A DNA stretch of 41,696 bases. Source: Candidatus Fusicatenibacter merdavium (lineage in GTDB: Bacteria; Bacillota; Clostridia; Lachnospirales; Lachnospiraceae). A program made the position numbers and the translations under genes. The DNA lies in contig DXEK01000110.1 in assembly GCA_019115005.1 (NCBI GenBank), forward strand, positions 1 to 41,696, given 5' to 3'. The notes beneath the pieces are model-generated. The model was given only the letters and a program-made list of their open reading frames with translations. It was not told where the DNA came from and did not search any database. This document shows, piece after piece, positions 12,682 to 22,626 of this stretch (position 1 is the stretch's first letter; each line of letters starts with the position of its first letter).

Positions 12682-13335
12682 ATGAGATTGAGAAATATAC
12701 AGGGAGCAAAGGAAGTGATCGCCAACAGTTCCTGGGTCGTGCAGGAGCCCGAAGAAAAGAAAGGAAACTGGAAGGCGGTATTCGGGAAAGAGCAGCCGCT
12801 TCATATTGAGGTCGGAATGGGAAAGGGCCGGTTCCTCATGGATATGGCGAAGCTGCATCCGGAGATTAACTACATTGGGATCGAAATGTATGACAGTGTA
12901 CTGCTGCGTGCGGTCCAGAAAGCGGAAAGCCTGGAAGAACCGCTTTCCAACCTTCTGTTCCTGAGAATGGACGCCAGAGATCTCCCGGAAGTTTTCGAAA
13001 AAGGGGAGGTCGGACGGATCTACCTGAACTTTTCCGATCCGTGGCCGAAGGACCGTCATGCAAAGCGCCGTCTGACGTCCCATGAATTTCTGGAACGCTA
13101 TGAGAAGATTCTGCCGGAAGAGGGACTGGTGGAGTTTAAGACGGATAACCGGGATCTGTTTGAGTTCTCGCTGGAGGAGATCAGAAATGCCCCAAACTGG
13201 ACACTGAACGCGTATACATATGATCTTCACAACAATGAAGAGATGAACCGGGGAAATGTCATGACGGAATATGAGGAAAAGTTTTCGTCTGTGGGGAATC
13301 CGATCTGTAAGCTGATCGCAGAATTTAGAAAATAA
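12682..13335 (+). CDS. trmB: tRNA (guanine-N7-)-methyltransferase
   Basis: 217 aa; EVGMGKGRFL, IGIEMYDSVLLRAVQKAE, YLNFSDPWPKDRHAKRRLT, FKTDNRDLFEFSL. Confidence 0.96.
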   Translation: MRLRNIQGAKEVIANSSWVVQEPEEKKGNWKAVFGKEQPLHIEVGMGKGRFLMDMAKLHPEINYIGIEMYDSVLLRAVQKAESLEEPLSNLLFLRMDARDLPEVFEKGEVGRIYLNFSDPWPKDRHAKRRLTSHEFLERYEKILPEEGLVEFKTDNRDLFEFSLEEIRNAPNWTLNAYTYDLHNNEEMNRGNVMTEYEEKFSSVGNPICKLIAEFRK

Positions 13336-13347
13336 AAAAGAGAAAAG

Positions 13348-13398
13348 AAAGCATCGATCAATGATCAGTAACTGTGATGAATGATCGATGCTTTTTTT
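13348..13398 (+). terminator. Intrinsic terminator after trmB
   Basis: AAAGCATCGATCA...TGATCGATGC followed by TTTTTTT. Confidence 0.85.
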
Positions 13399-13433
13399 AT
13401 GCAAAAACGTCTTTTGTTTCAAAGTGTTCCGGC

Positions 13434-14438
13434 TTATTCTCTGGTCGTTCCGCCATAACGGTATTTTACCGGCAGCAGTGTCAGACTCGGAGGAAGGGAA
13501 TCCTTTTGGGAGGTCAGAATTTCGACACATTGCTCTGCCAGACGGTCGATCGGCTGGCAGATGGATGAGATTACGGGTCCGTCTTCCCGGTTGCCGAATA
13601 AATTAATGCCGTCAAATCCTATGATCTGAACGTCTTCAGGAACCCGGTATCCTTCTTCCTGGAGAATATTTTTAAACATATATCCATGATAATCCGTGTG
13701 AGCAAACACACCGTCAAAATTCAGTGTCCCGTCAGGATTTTTGTGCTGCTTCAGAAACTCTTTTAAGACGGCAGGTTCGTAATTGCTGTCAACAAGATCC
13801 AGATAATCCGGTTCTATCCCGTATTTTTCGCAGGCATAGAGGTATCCTTCTTTTCTTTTGTCGGATTCCCCGGGAAAAACAGAGTGAAAGCGGATGTAGA
13901 CAGGATGCCTGCAGCCGAATTCCAGGAGTTTTTCTATCGCCAGACATGCGCCTGCAAAGTTATCTGAGGCGATTCTGGGGATCGAGGGATTTTCAAAAAA
14001 ACGGTCAAAAACGACAATCGGAAGGTGTTCTGGAATATAAGAGCCGATATCAGAATAGGTCAATGCAATGATTCCATCTACTTTGTTGTTGGCCGCTAAA
14101 TTCAGATAGTCAATTTCTTTCTCCGGCATGCCGTCGGCACAGCACAGGAGAAGACGCAGTCCTTTTTTGTACAATGCAGCTTCTATATAGTATGCGAAAG
14201 CGGCAAAAAAGGGGTTTGTGGTATTCGGAATGATCAGGGCGATCAGATTGCTTTTCTGCATTTTTAATCCCCGGGCATAAGTGTTTACTTCGTAGTTCAG
14301 GGATCTGATCGCTTCTTCTACTTTAAGTTTGTTTTTTTCAGATACGGGGATCCCATTAAGTACTTTGGAAACAGTACCGAGAGCGACACCGGCTTCCCGG
14401 GCGACGTCTTTCATAGTAGGCGCTTTCTTGGAAGTCAT
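13434..14438 (-). CDS. LacI-family transcriptional regulator (local regulator of the GH32/GH13 locus)
   Basis: 334 aa; N-terminal MKDVAREAGVALGTVSKVLNG HTH; IIGFDGINLFG; divergent from the fructan locus. Confidence 0.93.
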   Translation of the reverse strand: MTSKKAPTMKDVAREAGVALGTVSKVLNGIPVSEKNKLKVEEAIRSLNYEVNTYARGLKMQKSNLIALIIPNTTNPFFAAFAYYIEAALYKKGLRLLLCCADGMPEKEIDYLNLAANNKVDGIIALTYSDIGSYIPEHLPIVVFDRFFENPSIPRIASDNFAGACLAIEKLLEFGCRHPVYIRFHSVFPGESDKRKEGYLYACEKYGIEPDYLDLVDSNYEPAVLKEFLKQHKNPDGTLNFDGVFAHTDYHGYMFKNILQEEGYRVPEDVQIIGFDGINLFGNREDGPVISSICQPIDRLAEQCVEILTSQKDSLPPSLTLLPVKYRYGGTTRE

Positions 14439-14573
14439 AAGGCTTCATCTCCTTTCTGTATTACTTGAATTTTCTATATAGCAAATAGAATGTAGAATGT
14501 ATATCTGCGGGATCTGTAATAAAGAAACTGGAATTTTTTAGGCGTTATTTCTACTTTACTATACCATAAAAAA

Positions 14574-14767
14574 TATAACGTTTCAACTACGGTTTGATTT
14601 AGGATAGGATCAGTCACAAACATGATTACGTGATCTAAATTGGACAAAATGCATAAATGAAACGTTTCAAATTTAAATATTTCTAATAAAATTTATATTT
14701 TTCCGGAAAAATGATTGATTTATTTTTTTCAAAATGGTATTATGAGCTCAACAAATGAAACGTTTCA
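14574..14767. promoter_or_regulatory. Cluster of LacI-type operators in the divergent intergenic region
   Basis: Perfect TGAAACGTTTCA at 14658-14669 and 14756-14767; imperfect TATAACGTTTCA at 14574-14585. Confidence 0.8.
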
Positions 14768-14787
14768 TATTTGCAAAGGAGGTTTAT

Positions 14788-15608
14788 ATGAGAGCGGGGA
14801 AACTGCCTGCAGTATTTTATTATTCTGTGCCTGTCAGGTAGAGAAGGATGTGGTGGAAACTTACGGATTTCTCGGCAGATGGGATGCAGAACGCCGAAAA
14901 TTTGAAAAATTTCATGAAAAGGCCCTGCTGTTGGATCTTGGCAATGGCACATTTACAGGCCCCAGCGGTCTGGTGACACCGGATGGCCGCAGCGTGGTGT
15001 TTTCTATCGCTCAGGGAAAGAGAAAGAGGGATGAGGAATATCATGCGGGCTGGGCCCACAATGGCGGGCTCCCCATTGAACTGTTTCTCAGAAACGGTGA
15101 ACTGCATCTGAGACCTGTGAGGGAGATCCTGAGTCTTCGGAGCAGGCAGATCATACACCTGACGGAAATCTCTATGGAGCAGGCCAATGACTACCTGGGA
15201 AGATTTGAGGGAAACTGTGTTTATCTGAAAGTTGTAGGAGACGCCGAACGGATCCTGCTGGAAACGGAGGATGGAGATCAGAAGAAAACCGTTTATTATG
15301 ACAAAAGCAGATGCCGGTTGGGTGTATTGGACAAAGACGGAAAGGAAATCGGAAAGTACCGGGGAGCGGAAGATCAGGTCAGAATCGGAGAGGAACCGGT
15401 GAGTATGGAATATTTTCTGGATCAATCCATGATAGAAGTTTATCTGAATGAGAAGAAATCTGTTACAGTGAGAAATTATGGCAATGGCAGCGCCAGAAAA
15501 ATAAGGCTGGCGGGAAACGTCGAAAAGATCAGAAAGCTGGAATTGTGGGAAATGGAACCTGCCTATGCGCTTGAAAAAGATCTGGAAGGGAGGGTAGAAT
15601 ATGAATAA
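14788..15608 (+). pseudogene. GH32 fructan hydrolase remnant (N-terminal half lost)
   Basis: RBS aaggagg + ATG at 14788 reads MRAGKLPAVFYYSVPVR* then stops. A different frame carries YGFLGRWDAE...GPSGLVTPDGRSVVFSIAQGKR...AGWAHNGGLPIEL...LRPVREILSLRSRQI and a beta-sandwich tail. The WMNDPNG and RDP catalytic motifs are absent. Confidence 0.7.
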
Positions 15609-17265
15609 ACAGTGGTGGAAAAGCAGCGTGGTCTATCAGATTTATCCCAGAAGTTTTATGGACAGCAACGGAGATGGAATCGGTGATTTGAACGGGATCA
15701 TTCAGAAACTGGATTATCTGAAAGAGTTGGGAGTGGATGTTCTTTGGATTTCTCCCATTTATAAATCGCCGAATGACGATAACGGATATGATATCTCCGA
15801 TTATCAGGATATCATGGATGATTTTGGAACTATGGATGATTTTGACCGGCTTCTCGCAGAGGCACATGAGCGGAACCTTAAGATCATGATGGATCTGGTG
15901 GTCAATCATACCTCGGATGAACATCCCTGGTTTCAGGAGAGCAGAAAATCAAAAGACAATCCTTACCGGGATTTTTATATCTGGAGGGATCCTGTAAACG
16001 GCAGAGAGCCGAACAACTGGGGCGCCTGCTTTGGCGGCTCTGCCTGGGAACTGGATGAAAAGACAGGGATGTACTATCTGCATCTTTTCTCGAAAAAACA
16101 GCCGGATCTGAACTGGGAAAATGATCAGGTGCGCAGACGCATCTACGATATGATGAGCTGGTGGTGTGAGAAAGGAATTGACGGATTTCGGATGGACGTT
16201 ATCAGTCTGCTTTCGAAGGTGCAGACGTTTCCGGACGGGGAAAAGGGTGACGGACTCTATGGAAACAGTGATCCCTATGTGTGTAACGGCCCCAGGATCC
16301 ATGAATTTCTGCAGGAGATGAACCGGGAGGTTTTGTCGAAATATGATCTGATCACAGTGGGCGAGACCTCGGGCGTTACTGTGGAACAGGCGAAAAAGTA
16401 TGCGAATCTGGATGGATCGGAGCTGAACATGGTTTTCCAGTTTGAACACGCATTTTTGAACAATGGTCCTTACGGAAAGTGGACGGACAATCCTGTGCCT
16501 CTTCCGGAATTAAAAGAAGTGCTGAGTAAATGGCAGACACAGCTGGAAGGAAAAGCGTGGAACAGTCTTTATTGGGATAATCATGATCAACCCAGAGCGG
16601 TTTCGCGGTATGGGAACGATTCGCCCCAATACAGGGAAGTATCTGCCAAAATGCTTGCCACGTGTCTGCATATGATGCAGGGAACCCCTTATATTTATCA
16701 GGGGGAAGAGCTTGGGATGACCAATATTTATTTTAAAAGCATCGAGGAATATAGAGATATTGAGTGTATTGATAATTACTATGAACTGACGGGCTCCGGA
16801 CTGATCAGCAAAGAGGATATGATCCGTTATCTCGGACTGCGGGGCCGGGACAATGCCAGGACTCCGATGCAGTGGGATGACACGGAAAATGCGGGATTTA
16901 CTACTGGAACACCCTGGCTGAAGGTGAATCCAAACTATAAACAGATCAATGCTGCGGCGCAGATTCATGATGAAAATTCAGTTTTCAGCTATTATAAAAA
17001 ATTGATCGCTCTCAGAAAACAGTATCCTATTATCATAGACGGACATTACGATTTGCTCCTGCCGGAGGACGACAGAATTTTTGTTTATACAAGAACATTG
17101 GGAAGAGAAAAACTTCTCGTGATCTGCAACTTTTCCCAGGAAACTCTGGACTGCCCGCTGCGGCTTCCGGAAGATGGAAAGCTGTTGATCTCCAACTATG
17201 AAACACAGGAAGACGGTGTGCTGAAACCTTATGAGGCGATGGCAGTGTTGACGACAGAAGAGTAG
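15601..17265 (+). CDS. GH13 alpha-glucosidase / oligo-1,6-glucosidase-like
   Basis: 554 aa; WWKSSVVYQIYPRSFMDSNGDGIGDLNGI, DLVVNHTSDEHPWFQESR, GFRMDVI, VGETSG, NHDQPRAVSRYG. Confidence 0.95.
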   Translation: MNKQWWKSSVVYQIYPRSFMDSNGDGIGDLNGIIQKLDYLKELGVDVLWISPIYKSPNDDNGYDISDYQDIMDDFGTMDDFDRLLAEAHERNLKIMMDLVVNHTSDEHPWFQESRKSKDNPYRDFYIWRDPVNGREPNNWGACFGGSAWELDEKTGMYYLHLFSKKQPDLNWENDQVRRRIYDMMSWWCEKGIDGFRMDVISLLSKVQTFPDGEKGDGLYGNSDPYVCNGPRIHEFLQEMNREVLSKYDLITVGETSGVTVEQAKKYANLDGSELNMVFQFEHAFLNNGPYGKWTDNPVPLPELKEVLSKWQTQLEGKAWNSLYWDNHDQPRAVSRYGNDSPQYREVSAKMLATCLHMMQGTPYIYQGEELGMTNIYFKSIEEYRDIECIDNYYELTGSGLISKEDMIRYLGLRGRDNARTPMQWDDTENAGFTTGTPWLKVNPNYKQINAAAQIHDENSVFSYYKKLIALRKQYPIIIDGHYDLLLPEDDRIFVYTRTLGREKLLVICNFSQETLDCPLRLPEDGKLLISNYETQEDGVLKPYEAMAVLTTEE

Positions 17266-17284
17266 AAGTTAAGCGGAGGATCTG

Positions 17285-18707
17285 ATGAACGATAAGATTT
17301 TTTACCATGCGCCGGGTGCGAGAACCGGCGATGTGATTCCGAAATACATTGATGGGGAGTATCAGTTGTTCTATTTGAAAAACTGGAAAGATCCCAAGCT
17401 TCCGGGGACAGTTCACGGGTGGCACCGGATGCAGAGCAGCGATCTTCTTCATAGAGGAAACTCCGATCCATGTTATAGGAGGAACGGGGGATCTTATTTG
17501 CTGGCAGGGCCAATGGCATCTGTTTGCGTGTATTTTTCCAGAGGGAAAACAGTTTGTGACACATTATATCAGTAAGGACGGCAGCCTGGATCACTGGGAG
17601 TATATAGAGGAAGATACTTTCGGGCCGGATGGTGTGATCTATGACTGTTCTGACTGGAGGGATCCACGTATTGTTTACCGGGAAGAACTGGGCGAATTCT
17701 GGATGTTTCTGGCGGCCCGGGTGAAAGCAGGACATAGTCAGACGGGTTGTGTCGGGCTTTGCGTATCCAAGGATCTCAAAACATGGGAATACCGGGAGCC
17801 GGTGTATTATCCGGAGCGCTTTAACGGTGCGTGTGAGTGTCCGGATGTTTTTCGAATGGGAGACTGGTATTACCTGATCTTTTCCAGTTATACGAATCTG
17901 TTTGGGAATTATTATGTAAAATGCCGTGTCGGAGAGAGACAATGGCAGATTCCCAAAAATCACCGTCTGGATGGACGGGCGTTTTATGCGGCAAAGACGG
18001 CCGGCACGGAGGATGTCAGATATCTGTTCGGATGGAATCCGACAAAAGAAGAGAATCTGTTCGGATTCTGGCCGGATGGGCTTTGTGCCAAAGACTATCG
18101 GACCTGGGACTGGGGAGGCAGCATGGTTATCCATCAGCTGGGACAGCAGCCGGATGGTGATCTGAAACTTGCACTGCCGAAGGCAAAGCGGGAGGCATTC
18201 ACAGATCTTGTGGAAAACAGTTTCCTGCCGGTGACGGACGGCTGGCATCTGGAAGAGAACCGATACAGTGCGCAGACAAGCAACCGGCAGCAGATGATGC
18301 TGATGCAGCCGCTTCCCGAAAGTTTTTATATAAAAACAGAAATACAAATGGAGGATGCGTTTCAGGCTGGCGTGATCCTGCAGACAGATCAGACCATGAA
18401 AGAAGGATATTATATCTACCTGGAACCCGAGAGAAAGCGTCTGGTCTATCGTTCCTGGTTGAGAATGTCGGAAGAAGGCGGAAAAACATTTCCATATGAT
18501 GTGGAGCTTGAAGCGCCGGTCAGGATCGCCGGGGATGGACGATATGAGCTGGAGATCATAGCGGAAGGCAGTGCGGCAACTGCTTATGTAAATGGAGAAA
18601 CAGCATTGAGCTTTCGGATGTATGATTACAGTCGGAGAAACCTGGGATTGTTTTCGTTCGGGAAAGCGGAGTTTAAAAACATTATTATGAAAAAAAGAAG
18701 TGAATAA
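17285..18707 (+). pseudogene. GH32-family protein, frameshifted near 17450
   Basis: Frame 1 (17285 on): FYHAPGARTGDVIPKYIDGEYQLFYLKNWKDPKLPGTVHGWHRMQSSDLLH. Frame 2 from 17451: IEETPIHVIGGTGDLICWQGQWHLFACIFPEGKQFVTHYIS..., joining ORF 17556-18707 with DWRDPRIV and ECPDVF. Confidence 0.75.
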
Positions 18708-18731
18708 TCGTGTGAAAGGAAGAAATCAGAT

Positions 18732-20216
18732 ATGACAAGTCAGGCATTGAGAGAGGCACGTATCTATGAAGAGGTTGCCGAAAAATCAGTTTCAGCAGAG
18801 GAAAGACCGGAGTTTCATCTTTCGGCGCGCACAGGATGGATGAATGATCCCAATGGATTTTCCTGCTATGGCGGAAAATATCACATGTTTTATCAGTATC
18901 ATCCTTATGATTCTCATTGGGGACCGATGCACTGGGGACATGCGGTGAGTGAAGATCTTCTGCACTGGGAATATCTGCCGGCCGCGCTGGCTCCGGATGA
19001 AACTTATGATAGAAACGGGTGCTTTTCCGGAAGCGCTGTTACACTCCCGGACGGGAGACAGATGCTGATGTATACCGGCGTACAGCAGCTGCGGTTGGCA
19101 AACGGCGGGATCCGCGATATTCAGACACAATGTCTCGCCGTTGGCGATGGTGTCGATTATGAAAAATATGAAAACAATCCGGTGCTGGATGAGAAGGACC
19201 TGCCGGAAGGATGCAGTTCTGCAGATTTTCGGGATCCGAAGATGTGGCGGAAGGAAGATGGAACTTATTGCTGCGTTGTGGGAAACCGTCCGGCGGATGG
19301 GAGCGGACAGATCCTGCTGTTTACCAGTAAGGATGGTTTTTCCTGGGAGTTTAAAAAGGTACTGATCGCAAACAATAATCGTTTCGGTAAAATGTGGGAA
19401 TGCCCAGACCTGTTTGAACTGGATGGCCGGATGGTGCTGCTCACCAGTCCGCAGGATATGCTTCCGCAGGGATTTGAGTACCATAATGGAAACGGAACCT
19501 TATGTCTGATCGGAGATTATGATGAGAAGACGGATACCTTTACTGAAGAACACGATCAGTCCATCGATTACGGTATTGATTTTTATGCCCCGCAGACGAT
19601 ACTTACACCGGATGGACGGCGGGTGATGATTGGTTGGATGCAGAACTGGGATACGTGCAACTTCCGATCACGAAATGTGGCGTGGTTCGGTCAGATGAGT
19701 CTGCCCCGGGAACTTTTTATCAAAAACGGAAGACTGTATCAGAGACCGATAAAGGAACTGGAAAACATGAGACACAATAAGGTAGAATACCATGATATTT
19801 CTGTCTCCGGAACGGTCCGTCTGGAAGGGGTAAAGGGTCGGAGGATTGACATGGAGCTGACGCTTCGGCCCGAGGATCCGAGGAATCTTTATCAGAAATT
19901 TGCGGTTCGTTTCGCGCAGAATGACCAGTATCAGAGTTCTTTCAGCTTCCGTCCGCGGGAATCTGTTTTGAAGATCGACAGAAAATTTTCAGGCTCAAGG
20001 AGGGCGATCATACATCAGCGTCGCAGTCTTGTAAATAGTAAAGACGGCGAGCTGAAGATGAGAATTATTTTAGATCGTTTCAGTGTAGAAGCATTCATAA
20101 ATGATGGAGAGCAGGTGATGTCGGCGATCATTTATACAGATCAGGAGGCTGATGGCATTTCCTTTTTTGCCGACGGGACTGTAAAGATGGATGTTGTAAA
20201 ATATGATCTCTGCTAG
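18732..20216 (+). CDS. GH32 beta-fructofuranosidase / sucrose-6-phosphate hydrolase-like
   Basis: 494 aa; GWMNDPNGFSCYGGKYHMFYQYHPYDSHWGPMHWGH, FRDPKMW, ECPDLFEL; catalytic motifs intact. Confidence 0.95.
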   Translation: MTSQALREARIYEEVAEKSVSAEERPEFHLSARTGWMNDPNGFSCYGGKYHMFYQYHPYDSHWGPMHWGHAVSEDLLHWEYLPAALAPDETYDRNGCFSGSAVTLPDGRQMLMYTGVQQLRLANGGIRDIQTQCLAVGDGVDYEKYENNPVLDEKDLPEGCSSADFRDPKMWRKEDGTYCCVVGNRPADGSGQILLFTSKDGFSWEFKKVLIANNNRFGKMWECPDLFELDGRMVLLTSPQDMLPQGFEYHNGNGTLCLIGDYDEKTDTFTEEHDQSIDYGIDFYAPQTILTPDGRRVMIGWMQNWDTCNFRSRNVAWFGQMSLPRELFIKNGRLYQRPIKELENMRHNKVEYHDISVSGTVRLEGVKGRRIDMELTLRPEDPRNLYQKFAVRFAQNDQYQSSFSFRPRESVLKIDRKFSGSRRAIIHQRRSLVNSKDGELKMRIILDRFSVEAFINDGEQVMSAIIYTDQEADGISFFADGTVKMDVVKYDLC

Positions 20217-20312
20217 AAGACGCCAAGACGAAAGGTATTTCAACAGGATATGGTACCGTCCGGTTAAAATCTTACATATACTGATTCTGAAAAGACAGAT
20301 GGCGGCGGTGAA

Positions 20313-20462
20313 ATGAAAAAGCAGGATTCCTTGTACCGGAAGCTGGAAGAATTTGAATATGAAAGCTCTCACAGAGGCGGAAGGTTTTTCAAATTACAAA
20401 AATCGTTGAAGGAACTGGAACAGCTTTTGAAGGGGACAGAAGGTAAGAAGAAAAAGAAGTAG
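20313..20462 (+). CDS. Small hypothetical protein, 49 aa
   Basis: ATG...TAG translating MKKQDSLYRKLEEFEYESSHRGGRFFKLQKSLKELEQLLKGTEGKKKKK; below the ORF-track length cutoff. Confidence 0.4.
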   Translation: MKKQDSLYRKLEEFEYESSHRGGRFFKLQKSLKELEQLLKGTEGKKKKK

Positions 20463-20663
20463 AAAAGATTTTCGGGCCGGTATGTGGGTCAGATGCAACC
20501 CGGAGTATGCCTGAGGATTACAGGTGTGGATTCTCAGTATACTCCGGAGTTAATATCTATATCATGTATGATTAAAAAATTATGCATTTAAGATAAAAAA
20601 TAATAAACCAGAAAAAGTTTCGTTGTAAAAAATAACAAAACGAAAAAAATAATAAAAAAAGTG

Positions 20664-20692
20664 TTGATTTTTTTTACTGTATCGCATATAAT
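20664..20692 (+). promoter_or_regulatory. Predicted promoter of tRNA-Lys
   Basis: TTGATT - 17 nt - TATAAT, about 40 nt upstream of the tRNA. Confidence 0.75.
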
Positions 20693-20734
20693 AATTCTTG
20701 CGTTCCGATAAGGGATTGAAAAAATTAAAAATAT

Positions 20735-20807
20735 GCGCCTTTAGCTCAGTTGGTAGAGCAGTAGACTCTTAATCTATTTGTCCAGGGTTCGAGTCCCTGA
20801 AGGCGCA
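20735..20807 (+). tRNA. tRNA-Lys (anticodon CTT)
   Basis: GCGCCTT/AAGGCGC acceptor, TAGCTCAGTTGGTAGAGC D-arm, anticodon loop CTCTTAA, GGTTCGAGTCC T-loop. Confidence 0.96.
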
Positions 20808-21106
20808 CTAAAAGCACTGTTTTTGCAGACCTGTGAGCTGCGGGGACGGTGTTTTTTGTTTGCAAAGTGTTTTGTTTGTAAAGCGAAATGATGTCGGGCT
20901 CAAAAGATATTTTGATTCCCGAAAATGCTGCGGATCGTTCCGCATTTCATGCTCCTGTGCTCCTGAAAACATTCAAAATCCGCCGCGGTCGATGCAGACG
21001 AAAGCTGTTCTGCGCTGACTGCGGCGGTATTGCTTTCCGGTCACGTTTTTGTTGCTTTCTGTACGTTTTCTATATACCGCGGGGCGGTCTCCGAATCCGC
21101 GCAGTC

Positions 21107-21838
21107 TCAGTCGTGTCTCTCATTCTTGCTGTCATATGTCTCGCAGAATCTTGCGGCAAAGGCCGGCTCTTCCCCGTGTGCATAAAGATGGGAGACATCG
21201 CCGTAAGAGCGCATGCGGAACAGAGCGATCCCTTCACGCCGTTCCTCTGTGACCACAGAAGTTACGGAGCTTGGAGCGGCTACGAATTGATGCCACAGGA
21301 TCATCGGCGAGATGTGCAGAAGATGGCTGAGGAGCACACAGCCGAGGCCAAAATGACAGAAGAACGCCAGTTTCTCCCGGTTGGCACATTGCGCCCGGTA
21401 ATAGTTTCCTTCCCGGATGTAGCCGTGTTCCGCAAGTATTCTGTCGAAATTTTCCGTTACGTGGTCGTATTCCGCTTTCATGTTTTCAGACTGAAAGACC
21501 GGGGCTTTCCACCAGCTGTCGTAGTCGTAGAATCCGGGTTCCTTCGTCCAGTCTTCGGGGAGCCAGTCCCAGGCGATCATTTTGCGGTCCTGCACATCCG
21601 GGCGGTGAATCGGCACATCAAATTCTTTCAGCCACGGACAGATCACCGCTTCCCGGTTCAGTTTTTTCAGGGTGCAGGAGGCGGTGTCCCTGGCTCTCCC
21701 GAGAGGAGATACATAAAAATCTTTGATGTTCATTTTTACAAGCTTTTCCGAGAGGTATTCCGCCTCCCGCCATCCCTTTTCCGTAAGGGAGTCTTTTTCA
21801 TAGTCGGGGTCGCCGTGCCGTATGATCATTAATTCCAT
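21107..21838 (-). CDS. Histidine phosphatase (phosphoglycerate mutase-like) family protein
   Basis: Likely start 21838: MELMIIRHGDPDYEKDSLTEKGWREAEYLSEKL; RHG motif and later FCHFG. Confidence 0.88.
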   Translation of the reverse strand: MELMIIRHGDPDYEKDSLTEKGWREAEYLSEKLVKMNIKDFYVSPLGRARDTASCTLKKLNREAVICPWLKEFDVPIHRPDVQDRKMIAWDWLPEDWTKEPGFYDYDSWWKAPVFQSENMKAEYDHVTENFDRILAEHGYIREGNYYRAQCANREKLAFFCHFGLGCVLLSHLLHISPMILWHQFVAAPSSVTSVVTEERREGIALFRMRSYGDVSHLYAHGEEPAFAARFCETYDSKNERHD

Positions 21839-22071
21839 GATTTTCTTCCTTATCTTCATATATCGCATATGATGATGCCGGGGCAAAAGGTATTTTGGCT
21901 CTGGCGTCATATGATTTATTTTGCTGCATAACAATTTTAATATATTTCTGCCTGCTGTACAATATGAATTATCCATTGTAAAAGTAACAGAACGGAGCGT
22001 TTATGCACTTCGTGTAAAGGAATATTTTGGCTGTTTTCATTGTTGGGACAAACAAGATATAAAAACATTCA

Positions 22072-22103
22072 GGGGCTGCCGCACTTATCTGTGCGGCAGC
22101 CCC
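22072..22103 (-). terminator. Terminator downstream of spoIIID
   Basis: GGGGCTGCCGCAC ttatct GTGCGGCAGCCCC with a T-rich tract on the minus strand. Confidence 0.8.
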
Positions 22104-22123
22104 TGCTGTGTAACAAAAGAATT

Positions 22124-22399
22124 TCATTTTTCGTTTTTGCTGCAGGCCTGCAGTCTCCGTTGATATTTTTCCTTTGTAGCCATCCCGCCGCGGATGTGGC
22201 GTTCCTGTTTGTTGACATTCAGAACCTCACGCACCTCCTGTGCCAGTTCAGGATTGATCTTCACCAGCCGCTCTACCATATCCTTATGTACAGTAGATTT
22301 GCTGATGCCGAATTTCTTTGCGGTCTGACGGACGGTTGCCCGTGCTTCAATCATGTAGCTGGCGACTTCTATGGCTCTTTCTTCTATATAATCTTTCAA
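22124..22399 (-). CDS. spoIIID: Sporulation transcriptional regulator SpoIIID
   Basis: 91 aa; MKDYIEERAIEVASYMIEARATVRQTAKKFGISKSTVHKDMVERL...RHIRGGMATKEKY. Confidence 0.95.
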   Translation of the reverse strand: MKDYIEERAIEVASYMIEARATVRQTAKKFGISKSTVHKDMVERLVKINPELAQEVREVLNVNKQERHIRGGMATKEKYQRRLQACSKNEK

Positions 22400-22626
22400 G
22401 GAACCCCCCGAAACTGTTGCTTTTTACAGTGTATGCGGGAGAGTGACAAACCATGCGGAAATCTTCGTTGGGAACAAGTGTAGTATGTGTACTCGATTAC
22501 GCAATCAAAATCAAGAATAAAAAAATACGATCGGATTCCGGTTTTTGGAAATTAGAATATTTCCATAAAAAATAAAATGAAAACTTATGTAAAAGATACA
22601 AAATAATTAAAATAAAGAAAAGTGCA

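Noticed and set aside
14715-15608. Intact 297-aa protein starting at 14715
   Set aside because: The start lies upstream of the operator and RBS and reads through promoter sequence; GH32 homology lacks the catalytic N-terminal region.
22001-22021. TTTATGCACTTCGTGTAAA as an extra copy of the TTTACGCgaaGCGTAAA operator
   Set aside because: Only the central CAC/GTG pairs; arms do not match.
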